NCBI RefSeq assembly: GCF_014083865.1
Contig: NZ_JACEFA010000015.1
Span: 1 to 58,246 of the forward strand
Length of the DNA: 58,246 bases
Reading direction: 5' to 3'
From: Paraliobacillus salinarum
GTDB lineage: Bacteria > Bacillota > Bacilli > Bacillales > Amphibacillaceae
Positions within the stretch are counted from its first letter, which is position 1; every line of letters starts with the position of its first letter. Shown here piece after piece: positions 42,789-52,723 of the stretch. Made by a program: the position numbers and the translations under genes. Below the pieces are notes generated by a model that was not told the origin of the DNA, did no database searches, and saw only the letters and a list, made by a program, of their open reading frames with translations.

Positions 42789-44207
42789 TTAGTCAAGCCA
42801 TTCTGTATGGAATACGCCTTCTTTGTCAATACGTTGATACGTATGAGCACCGAAGTAATCGCGTTGTGCTTGTAATAAGTTTGCCGGAAGCGTTTCTGTA
42901 CGATAGCTATCAAAGTATGCTAGGGCACTCGCAAAACCTGGAACCGGAATTCCACGTTCCATCGCAATAGCAAGTACTTTACGAAGAGATGACTGATATG
43001 TTTCAACAATCTCTTTAAAATAAGGATCTAGCAATAGGTTTGCCAATGCTGGATCACGGTCATATGCTTCTTTAATTTTCTGTAAGAATTGTGCACGAAT
43101 AATACATCCGCCACGGAAAATCATTGCAATATCTCCATAGCGTAGGTTCCAATCATTTTCCTCAGAAGCTGCACGCATTTGTGCGAAACCTTGTGCATAG
43201 GAAACGATCTTACTCATATAAAGAGCTTTACGGATCGCTTCAACTAACTCATCTTCATTACCTTCATATGCCTTATCTTGTGCAGATGGGCCTTGAAGAA
43301 TTTTGCTTGCTTTCACGCGTTCTTCTTTCATTGCTGAAATAAAACGAGCAAACACAGACTCTGTAATTACTGGTAATGGAACACCAAGATCTAATGAGCT
43401 TTGACTTGTCCATTTTCCAGTTCCTTTTTGACCAGCTGTATCTAAGATTACATCAACCATCGGCTTGCCAGTCTCTTCATCTTTTTTCGTAAAAATATCT
43501 GCAGTAATTTCAATTAGATAACTATCTAACTCGCCTTTGTTCCAATCAGCAAATACTTGGTGTAGCTTATCCGCATCATACCCTAATACATGCTTCATAA
43601 TGAAATATGCTTCACCAATTAATTGCATGTCACCATATTCAATGCCGTTATGGACCATTTTCACATAATGTCCTGCTCCATTTGGCCCGATGTAAGTAAC
43701 GCAAGATTCACCTTCTACTTTTGCAGAAATAGATTCAAAGATCGGCGCTACAAAATCGTAAGCTTCTTTTTGTCCACCTGGCATAATGGAAGGTCCCTTT
43801 AACGCGCCTTCTTCTCCACCAGAAACACCTGTTCCAATAAAATGAATGCCTGATTGATCCAGCTCTTTATTTCTACGAATGGTATCTTGATAAAATGTAT
43901 TTCCACCATCAATGATAATATCCCCTTTATCTAACAACGGTTTTAACGACTCAATCGTTGCATCCGTCGCAGGACCGGCTTTTACCATTAACATAATTTT
44001 GCGAGGTTTTTCTAAAGAGTCAACAAATTCTTCAATTGTCTCCGCACCTACAAAGTTTTTATTCTTTGCTTCATTATTCAAAAAGTCCGCTGTTTTTTGA
44101 TATGTTCTGTTGAATACAGAAACACCGTAGCCTCTACTTTCAACATTAAGCGCTAGGTTTTTACCCATTACAGCTAGGCCTATAACTCCAAATTGCTGTT
44201 TTGCCAT
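42789..44207 (-). CDS. gndA: 6-phosphogluconate dehydrogenase (decarboxylating)
   Basis: The 472-aa enzyme converts 6-phosphogluconate to ribulose-5-phosphate, CO2 and NADPH. The motifs are [16 protein letters not shown] (nucleotide binding), [45 protein letters not shown] and [16 protein letters not shown] (catalytic Lys). The length (472) fits the NADP-type GndA group. The ATG at 44207 follows AAAGGAG; the longer upstream frame is not part of the protein. It complements zwf as the third step of the pathway. Confidence 0.96.
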   Translation of the reverse strand: MAKQQFGVIGLAVMGKNLALNVESRGYGVSVFNRTYQKTADFLNNEAKNKNFVGAETIEEFVDSLEKPRKIMLMVKAGPATDATIESLKPLLDKGDIIIDGGNTFYQDTIRRNKELDQSGIHFIGTGVSGGEEGALKGPSIMPGGQKEAYDFVAPIFESISAKVEGESCVTYIGPNGAGHYVKMVHNGIEYGDMQLIGEAYFIMKHVLGYDADKLHQVFADWNKGELDSYLIEITADIFTKKDEETGKPMVDVILDTAGQKGTGKWTSQSSLDLGVPLPVITESVFARFISAMKEERVKASKILQGPSAQDKAYEGNEDELVEAIRKALYMSKIVSYAQGFAQMRAASEENDWNLRYGDIAMIFRGGCIIRAQFLQKIKEAYDRDPALANLLLDPYFKEIVETYQSSLRKVLAIAMERGIPVPGFASALAYFDSYRTETLPANLLQAQRDYFGAHTYQRIDKEGVFHTEWLD

Positions 44208-44340
44208 TTTGTTCGCTCCTTTGTTATGTATTCCGTTTTCTATGATACGTGGAAACTTGCCTTCATGCAACTGATACTCCATCTACTAACTTATAACAAA
44301 ACGCCCAATCATGCAATAAATAATTTTTAGAAAAGTCCAA

Positions 44341-45078
44341 TTATTCAATCACCCATTTATTAATAGCTTGAGCTACACCATGTTTTGTGTGGTGCGTTGT
44401 AACCCAATCAGCTACCTTTTTCACTTCGTCTTGCGCATTTTCCATCGCAACACCAAAACCAGCCTCTTCGATCATCTTGATATCATTCATGCTATCGCCC
44501 ATCGCCATCACATGCTTCATATTAATATCTAGTTTCGCACATAATTTCTCAATCGCTCTAGCTTTGTTAATCCCAACTGCATTCACCTCTAAATTAGTAG
44601 GGCTTGAGTTAGTGACTTCTATATCTGTTTCAACGGCTAATTCCTCTATAATACTTTCTCTAACTTTATCTTCTGTTATATCAAAGCCGTATTTTAGCCA
44701 TGTGTGCGCATCATAATCACTTGGGTGTTCGTTTCTCCATACTTTATCAGTCGAAACTAACCAAGTCCAAGGACTGTATGTATGATGAATTTTTTTAAAT
44801 TTATCCAAAGCTTGTTGCGGCAATGGATTTCTGTCCAAAAGCTCACCATCTGTTGTCCAAATTTCTCCCCCATTAACAGTTATGAGGTACTTCACTCCCA
44901 ATGTTCTGGCATAATCCACACAGGTGCTATAATGCCTCCCGGTTGCAAATATAACTTCCACATCATTTTCTATCGCTTGTTTGATTGCGCGCTCATTTTC
45001 CTTTGAAACCGTATGATCCGTATGTAATACTGTCCCATCTAAATCTAACGCAATTAAGCGAATATTCTTTTCATTCAT
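44341..45078 (-). CDS. Cof-type HAD-IIB hydrolase
   Basis: The 245-aa protein has HAD motifs IALDLDGTVLHTDH (Asp nucleophile ~11), FATGRHYSTC (motif II region), NKARAIEKLCAKL (Lys) and AMGDSMNDIKMIEEAGFGVAM (motif IV). It belongs to the Cof/YcsE group, which dephosphorylates small sugar or nucleotide phosphates. No substrate is evident. It lies upstream of gnd on the same strand, with a gap of 133 bases. Confidence 0.88.
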   Translation of the reverse strand: MNEKNIRLIALDLDGTVLHTDHTVSKENERAIKQAIENDVEVIFATGRHYSTCVDYARTLGVKYLITVNGGEIWTTDGELLDRNPLPQQALDKFKKIHHTYSPWTWLVSTDKVWRNEHPSDYDAHTWLKYGFDITEDKVRESIIEELAVETDIEVTNSSPTNLEVNAVGINKARAIEKLCAKLDINMKHVMAMGDSMNDIKMIEEAGFGVAMENAQDEVKKVADWVTTHHTKHGVAQAINKWVIE

Positions 45079-45286
45079 TAGATAAACCCTCCATTCATTT
45101 CGCTACACTAACTATACCATGAATTACGAATAATATATAAAGATATACTTGACAAACAACAATATTTATTAGATAATAGCATGTAACGCTTTACTAGATA
45201 TTTATGAAGCAAGTTAGAATTTTGGCATCTGCCAATGTTTTTCAATGTATGTAAAACGGAACATTATATACGAATAGCAAGACTTA

Positions 45287-45440
45287 TTCACACTGGATCG
45301 ACTTAGGAGTCGTAAGAATATAAGAGAGGTAGGGCTTATATCGTTTAGGTTAAAAGCATCCAGGTGGAACATACCGCGGCAATTTAATCAAAAACAATTA
45401 AATTTAATTTTACACTTGTGAAAATTGGTAAGTTATTTAT
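45287..45440 (+). other. Unassigned structured-RNA-like stretch (T-box-like core)
   Basis: CGACTTAGGAGTCG (45299-45312) is a hairpin nested within CTTATTC/GAATATAAG. Further on, AGGTGGAACATACCGCGG (45362-45379) resembles the T-box core AGGGTGGNACCGCG but with one G missing and three extra bases. A stem AATTTAAT/ATTAAATT follows (45381-45404), then a terminator. I cannot fit a full Stem I or specifier loop, and no aminoacyl-tRNA synthetase or amino-acid gene follows directly. It may be a decayed T-box leader or another small RNA. The segment 45090-45286 shows nothing recognisable. Confidence 0.3.
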
Positions 45441-45468
45441 GAGGGATACGCAATCGCGTGTCCCTTTT
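45441..45468 (+). terminator. Terminator with no ORF upstream of it on this strand
   Basis: GGGATACGC (45443-45451) pairs with GCGTGTCCC (45456-45464), with one T-G wobble, around AATC, then TTTT. No plus-strand gene ends here, so it probably closes a non-coding transcript. Confidence 0.7.
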
Positions 45469-45583
45469 CCAATTTAATGGCTTATCTATTGACGTTCCTA
45501 CATGAAACTGTTACTATCTTTTTATTGATCGAAATAAATTATATACTGCGATGATTATTATGGGTTACACTATAATAGGAGCA

Positions 45584-45713
45584 ACTTCTGGAGAGTTCGT
45601 TCTAGCGGCGCCGAAGGATTCACAATCTCAGGCAACAGGACAGAAGACATAACACAATGGTATGTATGCTGTTATTGTCGCTAGGATTGAAGAACATTCT
45701 TCAATCTTTTTTA
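45584..45713 (+). promoter_or_regulatory. Glycine riboswitch (single aptamer) with terminator
   Basis: The aptamer P1 is CTTCTG (45585-45590) with CAGAAG (45641-45646). Inside are GGAGAG, the conserved GCGCCGAAGGA (45608-45618) and TCTCAGGCAACAGGAC, the hallmark of gcvT-type glycine riboswitches. Only one aptamer is present. A short hairpin (ACAAT...ATTGT, ~45654-45678) follows, as in single-aptamer variants. GATTGAAGA/TCTTCAATC plus TTTTTT (45685-45712) is the terminator, 30 bp before the ACT-domain gene. Glycine should therefore control read-through into the ACT/UPF0210 pair. The intervening 45469-45583 has a TATAAT at 45571 but no clear -35. Confidence 0.88.
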
Positions 45714-45742
45714 TTTTAATTTACTGATGAGGTGAAAGAAAA

Positions 45743-46015
45743 ATGCAAAAACGTGCAGTAGTAAGTGTACTTGGAAAAGACCAGGTTGGAATTATTTCAA
45801 AAGTAACGACCGTTCTAGCTAATAATCACATGAACATCCTTGATATTAGCCAAACTATATTACAAGATTTCTTTACGATGATTATGCTCATCGATATAAA
45901 GGACACAGCAGATTTAGATCATCTAATGAAAGATTTCAAAGTAATCGAAGAAGAACTTGATCTAACAATTAGCATTCAATTAGAAGATGTATTTAAATCC
46001 ATGCACCGTGTGTAA
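45743..46015 (+). CDS. ACT-domain protein (UPF0237)
   Basis: The 90-aa protein is one ACT domain: RAVVSVLGKDQVGIISKVTTVLANNHMNILDIS (~3-35) then DFFTMIMLIDIK. ACT domains bind small ligands, often amino acids, and regulate partners. GAGGTG precedes the ATG. It is the first gene after the glycine riboswitch and lies 15 bases before the UPF0210 gene, so the two form one glycine-responsive operon. Confidence 0.9.
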   Translation: MQKRAVVSVLGKDQVGIISKVTTVLANNHMNILDISQTILQDFFTMIMLIDIKDTADLDHLMKDFKVIEEELDLTISIQLEDVFKSMHRV

Positions 46016-46030
46016 AGGAGAGAGTTAAAA

Positions 46031-47392
46031 ATGGCAGTTGCATTTACAGAAATTCAAGAAACGATCCGTATGGTACAAATGGAAAGCTTGGACATACGTA
46101 CAGTAACAATGGGCATCAGCCTTCGTGATTGTGCCGATTCGGATTTTAAAAAAGTACAAGAAAATGTTTACAATAAAATAACAACTTATGCAGCAAATTT
46201 GAAGCCTGTAGCTGAACAAGTAGAAAAAGAATATGGTATTCCAATCATTAATAAACGAATTTCCATCACACCAATCGCTGAAATTCTTGGAAACCATACA
46301 CCCAAAGAAGCAGTTGAACTAGCAAAAACACTAGATCAAGCTGCTAAAAAAGTTGGCGTAGATTTTATTGGTGGTTTTTCTGCTCTTGTACATAAAGGGA
46401 TTACAAAGGGAGATCAAACATTACTTGATGCATTACCTGAAGCATTAAGTGTAACCGAACGTGTTTGTGCTTCTGTATCTATTGGTACAACCAGAACAGG
46501 GATTAATATGGATGCAGTAAAACAGTTAGGAACGATCATTAAAGAAACAGCTGAGAATACAAAAGACAATAGTAGTATCGGTTGTGCAAAATTTGTTGCC
46601 TTCTGTAACCCAGTTGAAGACAACCCATTTATGGCTGGTGCTTTTCATGGCGCTGGAGAAGGAGAAGCTGTATTGAGCGTTGGCGTAAGTGGCCCTGGTG
46701 TTGTTCTTAATGCATTGAAACGTTATCCTGATGTTGACTTAGGTGAAGTATCAGACATTATTAAGAAAACAGCATTCAAAATTACGCGCGCTGGCGAATT
46801 GCTCGGTCGTGAAGTAGCGAAACGCCTTGATGTTCCATTTGGTATTATGGATTTATCCTTAGCACCAACCAATGCAATGAATGACAGTGTCGCTGAAATT
46901 TTAGAAGAAATTGGTTTAGAACGTGTTGGTACACACGGTACAATTGCCGCATTAGCATTGATGAATGATGCAGTTAAAAAAGGTGGCGCGATGGCTAGTT
47001 CGTATGTTGGTGGATTAAGTGGTGCGTTCATTCCAGTCAGTGAAGATAATGGAATGATTAAAGGGATAGAAGATAATTCCCTTACTTTATCAAAACTAGA
47101 AGCAATGACATGTGTTTGTTCAGTTGGATTAGATATGATTGCACTAACAGGTGATGTTTCACCAGAAACATTGTCAGCAATCATAGCAGATGAAGCTGCA
47201 ATCGGAATGATCAACAAGAAGACAACAGCCGTACGCGTTATTCCTGTCATCGGGAAAACAGAAGGTGACACGGTTGAATTCGGTGGATTGTTAGGCCGCG
47301 CTCCAGTAATGGGTGTCAATCCATTTAGTTCAGCAAAAATGATCCAAAGAGGCGGACGAATTCCGGCTCCATTACAAGCTTTGATTAACTAA
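46031..47392 (+). CDS. UPF0210 (PFL/DUF711) family protein
   Basis: The 453-aa protein matches the UPF0210 family: [28 protein letters not shown] near the start, [41 protein letters not shown]-like glycine-rich loop and [12 protein letters not shown]-like region near 300. The fold is related to pyruvate-formate-lyase-like barrels, but no glycyl-radical motif is visible and no activity is established for the family. It is nearly always paired with the UPF0237 ACT protein, as here. AAAGGAGAGAG precedes the ATG. The glycine riboswitch suggests a role linked to glycine or one-carbon metabolism. Confidence 0.88.
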   Translation: MAVAFTEIQETIRMVQMESLDIRTVTMGISLRDCADSDFKKVQENVYNKITTYAANLKPVAEQVEKEYGIPIINKRISITPIAEILGNHTPKEAVELAKTLDQAAKKVGVDFIGGFSALVHKGITKGDQTLLDALPEALSVTERVCASVSIGTTRTGINMDAVKQLGTIIKETAENTKDNSSIGCAKFVAFCNPVEDNPFMAGAFHGAGEGEAVLSVGVSGPGVVLNALKRYPDVDLGEVSDIIKKTAFKITRAGELLGREVAKRLDVPFGIMDLSLAPTNAMNDSVAEILEEIGLERVGTHGTIAALALMNDAVKKGGAMASSYVGGLSGAFIPVSEDNGMIKGIEDNSLTLSKLEAMTCVCSVGLDMIALTGDVSPETLSAIIADEAAIGMINKKTTAVRVIPVIGKTEGDTVEFGGLLGRAPVMGVNPFSSAKMIQRGGRIPAPLQALIN

Positions 47393-47429
47393 GCTAAACA
47401 GCATATATTTTAATTATATTTCTCTCAAA

Positions 47430-47472
47430 AGAAACAGTTAGCTCACGATTCACGTGTACTAACTGTTTTTTG
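47430..47472. terminator. Bidirectional terminator between UPF0210 and PTS genes
   Basis: AAACAGTTAG (47432-47441) pairs with CTAACTGTTT (47459-47468), with T-runs after it and A-runs before it. It lies between convergent genes. Confidence 0.8.
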
Positions 47473-47480
47473 TTCATCAT

Positions 47481-49460
47481 CTATTTAATTTCATCTAACA
47501 ATTCATATGCTTCTTCTTTTGAGCGTACATCTAATAACTTGTCACGGAATGCATCATCCATTAACTTACGTGATAACATTTGAAGTATTTTTAAATGCGC
47601 ATCCCCTTCTGCATGCTTTGGTACAGCAATCATAAAGATCAGCTTAGCCATAGATCCATCCAAACTATACCAATCTACACCTTCTGATTTAATTCCAAAA
47701 ACAACACGAGGCTTTGTAACAGCATCAGATTTTCCGTGTGGTATAGCAACATTCATACCGATCCCTGTACTACTTTCTTCTTCACGAGCTAAGATAGCTT
47801 GCTTAAAGCTCCGTTTGGAAGTTACAGCACCATTTTCATCAAGTTTTTCTATCATTTCATCAATAATATCATCTCTCGAATCAGCTTTTAATTCCGTATC
47901 AATTAAATCTATTGTTAAAATATCTGTCAGCTTATTTATTTCAACGGATTGTGCTTTATTCTCTTCACTTTTAGTCTGTTTTATTTCTTCAGTGTGATGA
48001 TTGTCTTCCGCCTCACCTTTCGCCTTATCCTCTGCTCCAACAGTTTCATTAGAAGAATAAACATCTTTTTTAAGTAATTTGATCATAAATGCCGCAACAA
48101 AAGAACCAACGATAATTGCTACAAAGAACATAAACACATTATCGACCGCTCCTAAAAATCCTACAATGGGACCTCCGTGAGCTACTCGGTCACCTACGTT
48201 ACTCACCATTGCTATAACAGAACCGGTCATTGAACCAATCATAATACTAGGAATCACCCGTAATGGATCTTGAGCAGCAAATGGGATGGCACCTTCTGTA
48301 ATACCAAACAGACCCATTGTAAATGATGCTTTACCAGTTTCACGCTGTGCAGATTCAAATTTATTTTTAAACATAAACGTAGCAAGTCCCAGACCAATTG
48401 GTGGTACTGCTATAGCAACAGCAATTGGCCCCATAATTTCATAGTTTCCTTCTGCGATCATTGCAGAACCAAATAAGAAAGCAACTTTATTTACTGGACC
48501 ACCCATATCAAAGGAAATCATGGCACCTAATATCAATGCTAACAAGATTGAGCTTGTTCCTTGCATACTCGCTAACCAGTTTGTCAGTGACTCAAATACT
48601 TGTGCGACTGGAGCTCCAATTAAAAGAACAAATGCTAAACCTACAATAAGTGAAGCTAATACAGGTATAATTATAATTGGCATGATAGGCTGTACCATTT
48701 TTGGCACTTTAATTTTCTTAATCCATAACGCAACATAACCAGCTATGAAACCAGCTATAATTCCTCCTAAAAACCCTGCACTTGCTTCACTACCATAAAA
48801 ACTCCCGTTTGCTGCAATAAAACCACCGATCATACCTGGTGCTAAACCGGGACGATCCGCAATACTATAAGCGATATAACCAGCTAGTATTGGAACCATA
48901 AAACTAAAGGACGCAGCACCTATTTGTTCAATTGTCTTCCAAATAGAGTCTTCTGGTATTTTAATGCCACTTTCACCAGGTACACCGCCAATGGTTAGGG
49001 AGATTGCAATTAATAACCCACCGACGACAATAAATGGAATCATAAATGATACACCATTCATTAAGTGGCGATAAATCGGATTTTGTTTATTGTTATCTGC
49101 ACGCGTTGGCATTTTTTCTTTACTATGACCGTTATTAGAATTCCCTTGATAAACTTCAGCTTTGTTATCTTTTATTTTTTTTATTAACTTCTCAGGATTA
49201 CGAATCCCTTCTTGTACTCCTACAGCAACAAGCTTCTTACCGATAAATCGATCCTTATTTACTGTTTTATCCGCTGCAATAATGACACCATCTGCTTCTT
49301 CAATATCTTTGGCGGACAGTTCATTCTCGACACCAATAGACCCCTGTGTTTCGACCTTCATGTCAAAACCTAATTCAACTGCGGCTTTCTGCAAATTCTC
49401 AGCAGCCATATAGGTATGAGCAATACCGTTTGGACATGAGGTAATCGCTACCAATTTCAT
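47481..49460 (-). CDS. PTS permease, EIIBCA order (ManP/fructose family)
   Basis: The 659-aa protein imports and phosphorylates a hexose. EIIB is first (ITSCPNGIAHTYMAAENL, Cys9 phosphorylated). A linker follows, then the membrane EIIC (~130-460, GGVPGESGI to ~MIKLLKKD) with LGLATFMFKNKFESAQRETGKAS-like features. The C-terminal EIIA domain (~510 to the end) carries IGMNVAIPHGKSDAV with the phospho-His. The B-C-A order is that of B. subtilis ManP (mannose) rather than FruA. The ATG at 49460 follows AAGGAG. The ManR-like regulator lies directly upstream, but no manA is present, so mannose or fructose remain possible. Confidence 0.88.
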   Translation of the reverse strand: MKLVAITSCPNGIAHTYMAAENLQKAAVELGFDMKVETQGSIGVENELSAKDIEEADGVIIAADKTVNKDRFIGKKLVAVGVQEGIRNPEKLIKKIKDNKAEVYQGNSNNGHSKEKMPTRADNNKQNPIYRHLMNGVSFMIPFIVVGGLLIAISLTIGGVPGESGIKIPEDSIWKTIEQIGAASFSFMVPILAGYIAYSIADRPGLAPGMIGGFIAANGSFYGSEASAGFLGGIIAGFIAGYVALWIKKIKVPKMVQPIMPIIIIPVLASLIVGLAFVLLIGAPVAQVFESLTNWLASMQGTSSILLALILGAMISFDMGGPVNKVAFLFGSAMIAEGNYEIMGPIAVAIAVPPIGLGLATFMFKNKFESAQRETGKASFTMGLFGITEGAIPFAAQDPLRVIPSIMIGSMTGSVIAMVSNVGDRVAHGGPIVGFLGAVDNVFMFFVAIIVGSFVAAFMIKLLKKDVYSSNETVGAEDKAKGEAEDNHHTEEIKQTKSEENKAQSVEINKLTDILTIDLIDTELKADSRDDIIDEMIEKLDENGAVTSKRSFKQAILAREEESSTGIGMNVAIPHGKSDAVTKPRVVFGIKSEGVDWYSLDGSMAKLIFMIAVPKHAEGDAHLKILQMLSRKLMDDAFRDKLLDVRSKEEAYELLDEIK

Positions 49461-49587
49461 AAAAAATTCTCCTTTCATATTACTGTTACATTGGTAGTTT
49501 AATTTAAAATTAAAACAAATAAAATTTTAATTCCTTCCGTTTCTGTGGTAAAAATAGTTTTATTCATATTGGTATACTCGTTTTAAA

Positions 49588-51540
49588 TTAAATGTTTTTT
49601 AGGAATTTTAATTTATTTGTTTCTTTTATCAAACTTTCCACAAGAGTTGGCTGCTCTGTCAAAACTGTCAGACGTCGAAAAAGCTCTTTATTATTAATTG
49701 CTTCATTTTTAATAGCTAGCATAAATACTAGAGATACTTTCTCTCCATCCCAATCGATCGGTTGTTCTAGTGTAGCTACAGCTATCGTTGAATGTATAAC
49801 TAAATTTGGATCAGCGTGTGGAATGGCAATCCCACCACCTATTGTTGTTGCTGAGTTTTTTTCTCTAATCAACACTTGATGGGGATAATCCTTTTCAACG
49901 TAGCCTTTTTCATATAAATGGGTGGCTAGCTGTTCAATTAACTCAAAATAATGGCTGACGTTAACCTGCAAAAAGACAAAATCAGGATCAATAAATTGGC
50001 TTAATTCATTTTTATCTACTTGTTTATTTGATTGTTCTTTAAACATGTGCATTAGTTTGTTTTCATCGGCTTTCGTAAATAGAGGAGAAACAGTCACTTC
50101 ACGATGTTTCTTTAATCCAATTGGAGTGGTTGTTACAATTAAATCTGGATTGTGCTCTAACAAAAAATCAGATAATTCTCGTTTTGCCAATGTAGCTAAA
50201 ATTTTTATAAACGGAAAACGCACATTAATTTTTGAACGAAGAATTTCAGATACCCCAATTCCCAGATGGCAAACAAGGACAATTTCAGGGTCTTTTTGTT
50301 TTTTGTGGCGTATCCTCTCTGCAGCTGCTTGATAATGCAAGGTCAGGTAAGCAACCTCATCTTCCGGTAATTCATGAGGTATTCTGCTTTTCATATCTTG
50401 CAAAACAAATAGAAGTGTATTAAACATGTAAGGATACATTTTCTTTATATCTTGCACTAGAGGGTTATGCATATGCAAACTAAGGCTTAATCGAGTAAAC
50501 ATTGTGTATAGATGAATCTTCAACCCTTCTAATAATTGACGATCCTGTTTAAATGGAATTAATGTAATAATAGTCAATCGCTTAGATAATTCATTAGAAA
50601 TATCTATTGCTGTCTTTTCCATCTCTACATCTAATAATCGAGGCTCAGCCTTATTAATATGAATCTTTGCCCCTAACATTTGCATAGACAAATAGATTAT
50701 TTCATTATGAGGAATAGATACGTTAAATGCATTACCAATCTCATAAACAAATTTACTAATCCACTTATATTCAGCTTTTTCCTTTATATATATTTCTTCT
50801 TTTTCTGTAATAGTGACAAATTGCCTCATTTTAGAACGTTTAACCATTAATAATAAATACGTTGTGATGTTTTCAAAGCTGTCATCTGTTAGAAAAAAAG
50901 AATACTTTTCTTGAAACTGGGTTAATTTTTTTCTCAAAATATCTAACTCATGAGCTTGAAAATAACGATAAACAAAAGGTGAAGAAATATATTTTCTTGA
51001 ATCTAATTGATCTAGCGTAGCTAGAGCTACTCTTCTGTTCTGTTCTGAACCTTTAAGTGAGATCCCTATACGCTGTCTTATCATTATGCGAAGATCTATT
51101 TTTGCAAACCACGGTTCAAGTAATTCTAGCGCTTTTTTTATAGCAGTTTTCGCAACATAAAAATCTTTAGCAAGATCTTGAATGGATGTTGGAGATTCAT
51201 TCATTACTAATTGATAGGCTAATGCCATCAAGTCATCATCTACTAAATCATTCTGATCGAATTGCTGTTTGTTTTGTTGATGCAAAAACTGATAAAGTTG
51301 CGTTAACTCGTCTTTTTCTATGTTTATAGAAATACCTGCCCCAGGCTTTCTAATTAACTTAGCTTGGTAATGATTATCTAGAAACGCTTCAATTATTTTA
51401 CAATCATTGCGTATCGTTTTTTCGGAACAAGATATCTTCTCTGCGATATCCCTGATTAAGATATATTCTCTCTCTTTTAACAAGAGCAAACGAAGAATTT
51501 CATATTGTCTCGTATTCAAGTGATTCAACTCCTTTATCAT
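49588..51540 (-). CDS. PRD-containing transcription activator with PTS domains (ManR-like)
   Basis: The 650-aa regulator has N-terminal DNA-binding HTHs (RQYEILRLLLLKEREYILI, then AEKISCSEKTIRND), two PTS regulation domains (about 175-285 and 290-400), an EIIB(Gat)-like domain (VLVCHLGIGVSEI, ~410) and a C-terminal EIIA domain (TTIGGGIAIPHADPN, ~570-584). This is the ManR/MtlR architecture of activators, rather than an antiterminator, controlled by phosphorylation. It lies directly upstream of the EIIBCA gene on the same strand and is almost certainly its regulator. The length matches ManR (~648 aa). Confidence 0.88.
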   Translation of the reverse strand: MIKELNHLNTRQYEILRLLLLKEREYILIRDIAEKISCSEKTIRNDCKIIEAFLDNHYQAKLIRKPGAGISINIEKDELTQLYQFLHQQNKQQFDQNDLVDDDLMALAYQLVMNESPTSIQDLAKDFYVAKTAIKKALELLEPWFAKIDLRIMIRQRIGISLKGSEQNRRVALATLDQLDSRKYISSPFVYRYFQAHELDILRKKLTQFQEKYSFFLTDDSFENITTYLLLMVKRSKMRQFVTITEKEEIYIKEKAEYKWISKFVYEIGNAFNVSIPHNEIIYLSMQMLGAKIHINKAEPRLLDVEMEKTAIDISNELSKRLTIITLIPFKQDRQLLEGLKIHLYTMFTRLSLSLHMHNPLVQDIKKMYPYMFNTLLFVLQDMKSRIPHELPEDEVAYLTLHYQAAAERIRHKKQKDPEIVLVCHLGIGVSEILRSKINVRFPFIKILATLAKRELSDFLLEHNPDLIVTTTPIGLKKHREVTVSPLFTKADENKLMHMFKEQSNKQVDKNELSQFIDPDFVFLQVNVSHYFELIEQLATHLYEKGYVEKDYPHQVLIREKNSATTIGGGIAIPHADPNLVIHSTIAVATLEQPIDWDGEKVSLVFMLAIKNEAINNKELFRRLTVLTEQPTLVESLIKETNKLKFLKNI

Positions 51541-51599
51541 GAATCACATTACCATAGATTAATTTCTGTGCAAACTTTGATGGTTCTAAATTATTACAT

Positions 51600-51628
51600 A
51601 AAAAAAGACTCGAGTTAGAGTCTTTTAA
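51600..51628 (-). terminator. Terminator between the membrane protein gene and the PRD regulator
   Basis: AAAAGACTC (51603-51611) pairs with GAGTCTTTT (51618-51626) around GAGTTA. On the minus strand TTTTTTT follows. It is ~90 bases beyond the membrane protein stop. Confidence 0.75.
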
Positions 51629-51717
51629 ATGAAACAATTTATTCATGTAGTCAACTATCATCTCATCGCTATTTTTAATTAGTGAACCTTTATCTTTAAA
51701 GAACTAAAAAAATAAAA

Positions 51718-52584
51718 TTAGCTATTTATATCTTTTCTAGTAACTGAATCAAAATACATGACCGCACCGCCTACTGTTGTAAACAAAGTGGTTAGCAAAA
51801 TAGCGATATTGATTAGAATACCATACAACACACTTGCCCCTAATAATAATCCGCTAAGTTCAAACACCAAATTAACTACGAGTGTTATGAGAATAAATAC
51901 TACATATAATAAGAACAATTTCCATGTTCTACCTTTTGTTAAATTCCAGCTTACAGTTAACCCTGGAGCAACACGATCAAACAATACTGCCGGTAAATAA
52001 AAGCTCCAACGGGTAAATAACAAGCCAAACCCAACAAATCCGATTAGAAGTAAAATAATAATGATCCCTATCCCTGCTAACGGATCAGCAAACATAGTGG
52101 TGATGCCAATTGTAATAATAAGCATTGTCGGGATAAATAAAATCCCAAACACAATAACCCCCAACAACAAAGTGCTCCATAAAAGTGGCCAAAAACGTGT
52201 GAATGCCTTTTTAATTAATTCACCAACCGTATAGGCTTCATCGTCTTTTACTCGTTTCACTAATAAAATGATCGACGCAGATAAAATCGGATAAAAAATG
52301 AGCGCCAATAAAGTAATAATAGTCATCGTAATATCTTCTGGAAGTGATGTGACTAACATAGGATCTTCATAAGTTTCGAAGGACGCATCCAGCAATTGGC
52401 TATAATTCATATCAACAAAGAAACCACGTCCGCCAATTAACTCACCTAATGCTTGTAATAATATGATTGGTCCCATAAAAATAAGTGCAATTAAAAATAA
52501 TTTCGAAAAGTGCTTTTTGGTAATTTGAATCGTTGTTTCTAAAATCTGTGCAAAACGCATTGGCTTATCAAACATTTCTTTCAT
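51718..52584 (-). CDS. Multi-spanning membrane protein of unknown function
   Basis: The 288-aa protein has about six membrane helices with a LPAVLFDRVAPGLTVSWNLTKGRTWKLF segment (~200-227), a layout like the glycerophosphoryl-diester-phosphodiesterase membrane domain family but without the catalytic domain. AAAGGAGG lies before the ATG. No partner gene is adjacent. I cannot assign a function. Confidence 0.72.
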   Translation of the reverse strand: MKEMFDKPMRFAQILETTIQITKKHFSKLFLIALIFMGPIILLQALGELIGGRGFFVDMNYSQLLDASFETYEDPMLVTSLPEDITMTIITLLALIFYPILSASIILLVKRVKDDEAYTVGELIKKAFTRFWPLLWSTLLLGVIVFGILFIPTMLIITIGITTMFADPLAGIGIIIILLLIGFVGFGLLFTRWSFYLPAVLFDRVAPGLTVSWNLTKGRTWKLFLLYVVFILITLVVNLVFELSGLLLGASVLYGILINIAILLTTLFTTVGGAVMYFDSVTRKDINS

Positions 52585-52723
52585 TCTGTTCCTCCTTTAA
52601 AAAACATCTATGGATTATTTTATCATTATTTCTTATTTATTAACATATCATTGGAAATATTCATTAAAAATAAGCTTAATGGTATAATACAAGATATCAA
52701 TGTATAACAAAGAGGGATAAAAC

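Noticed and set aside
45362-45379. True T-box riboswitch
   Set aside because: The core has a missing G and an insertion, no Stem I/specifier could be built, and the downstream terminator does not show the expected CCCT pairing with the core. Kept only as an unassigned structured stretch.
46723-47319. Open frame of 198 codons on the minus strand
   Set aside because: It is the shadow of the UPF0210 gene, with no ribosome site and no recognisable domain.
47481-49460. Typical fruA operon
   Set aside because: Domain order is B-C-A, no fruK or fruR lies nearby, and the neighbour is a ManR-type activator.
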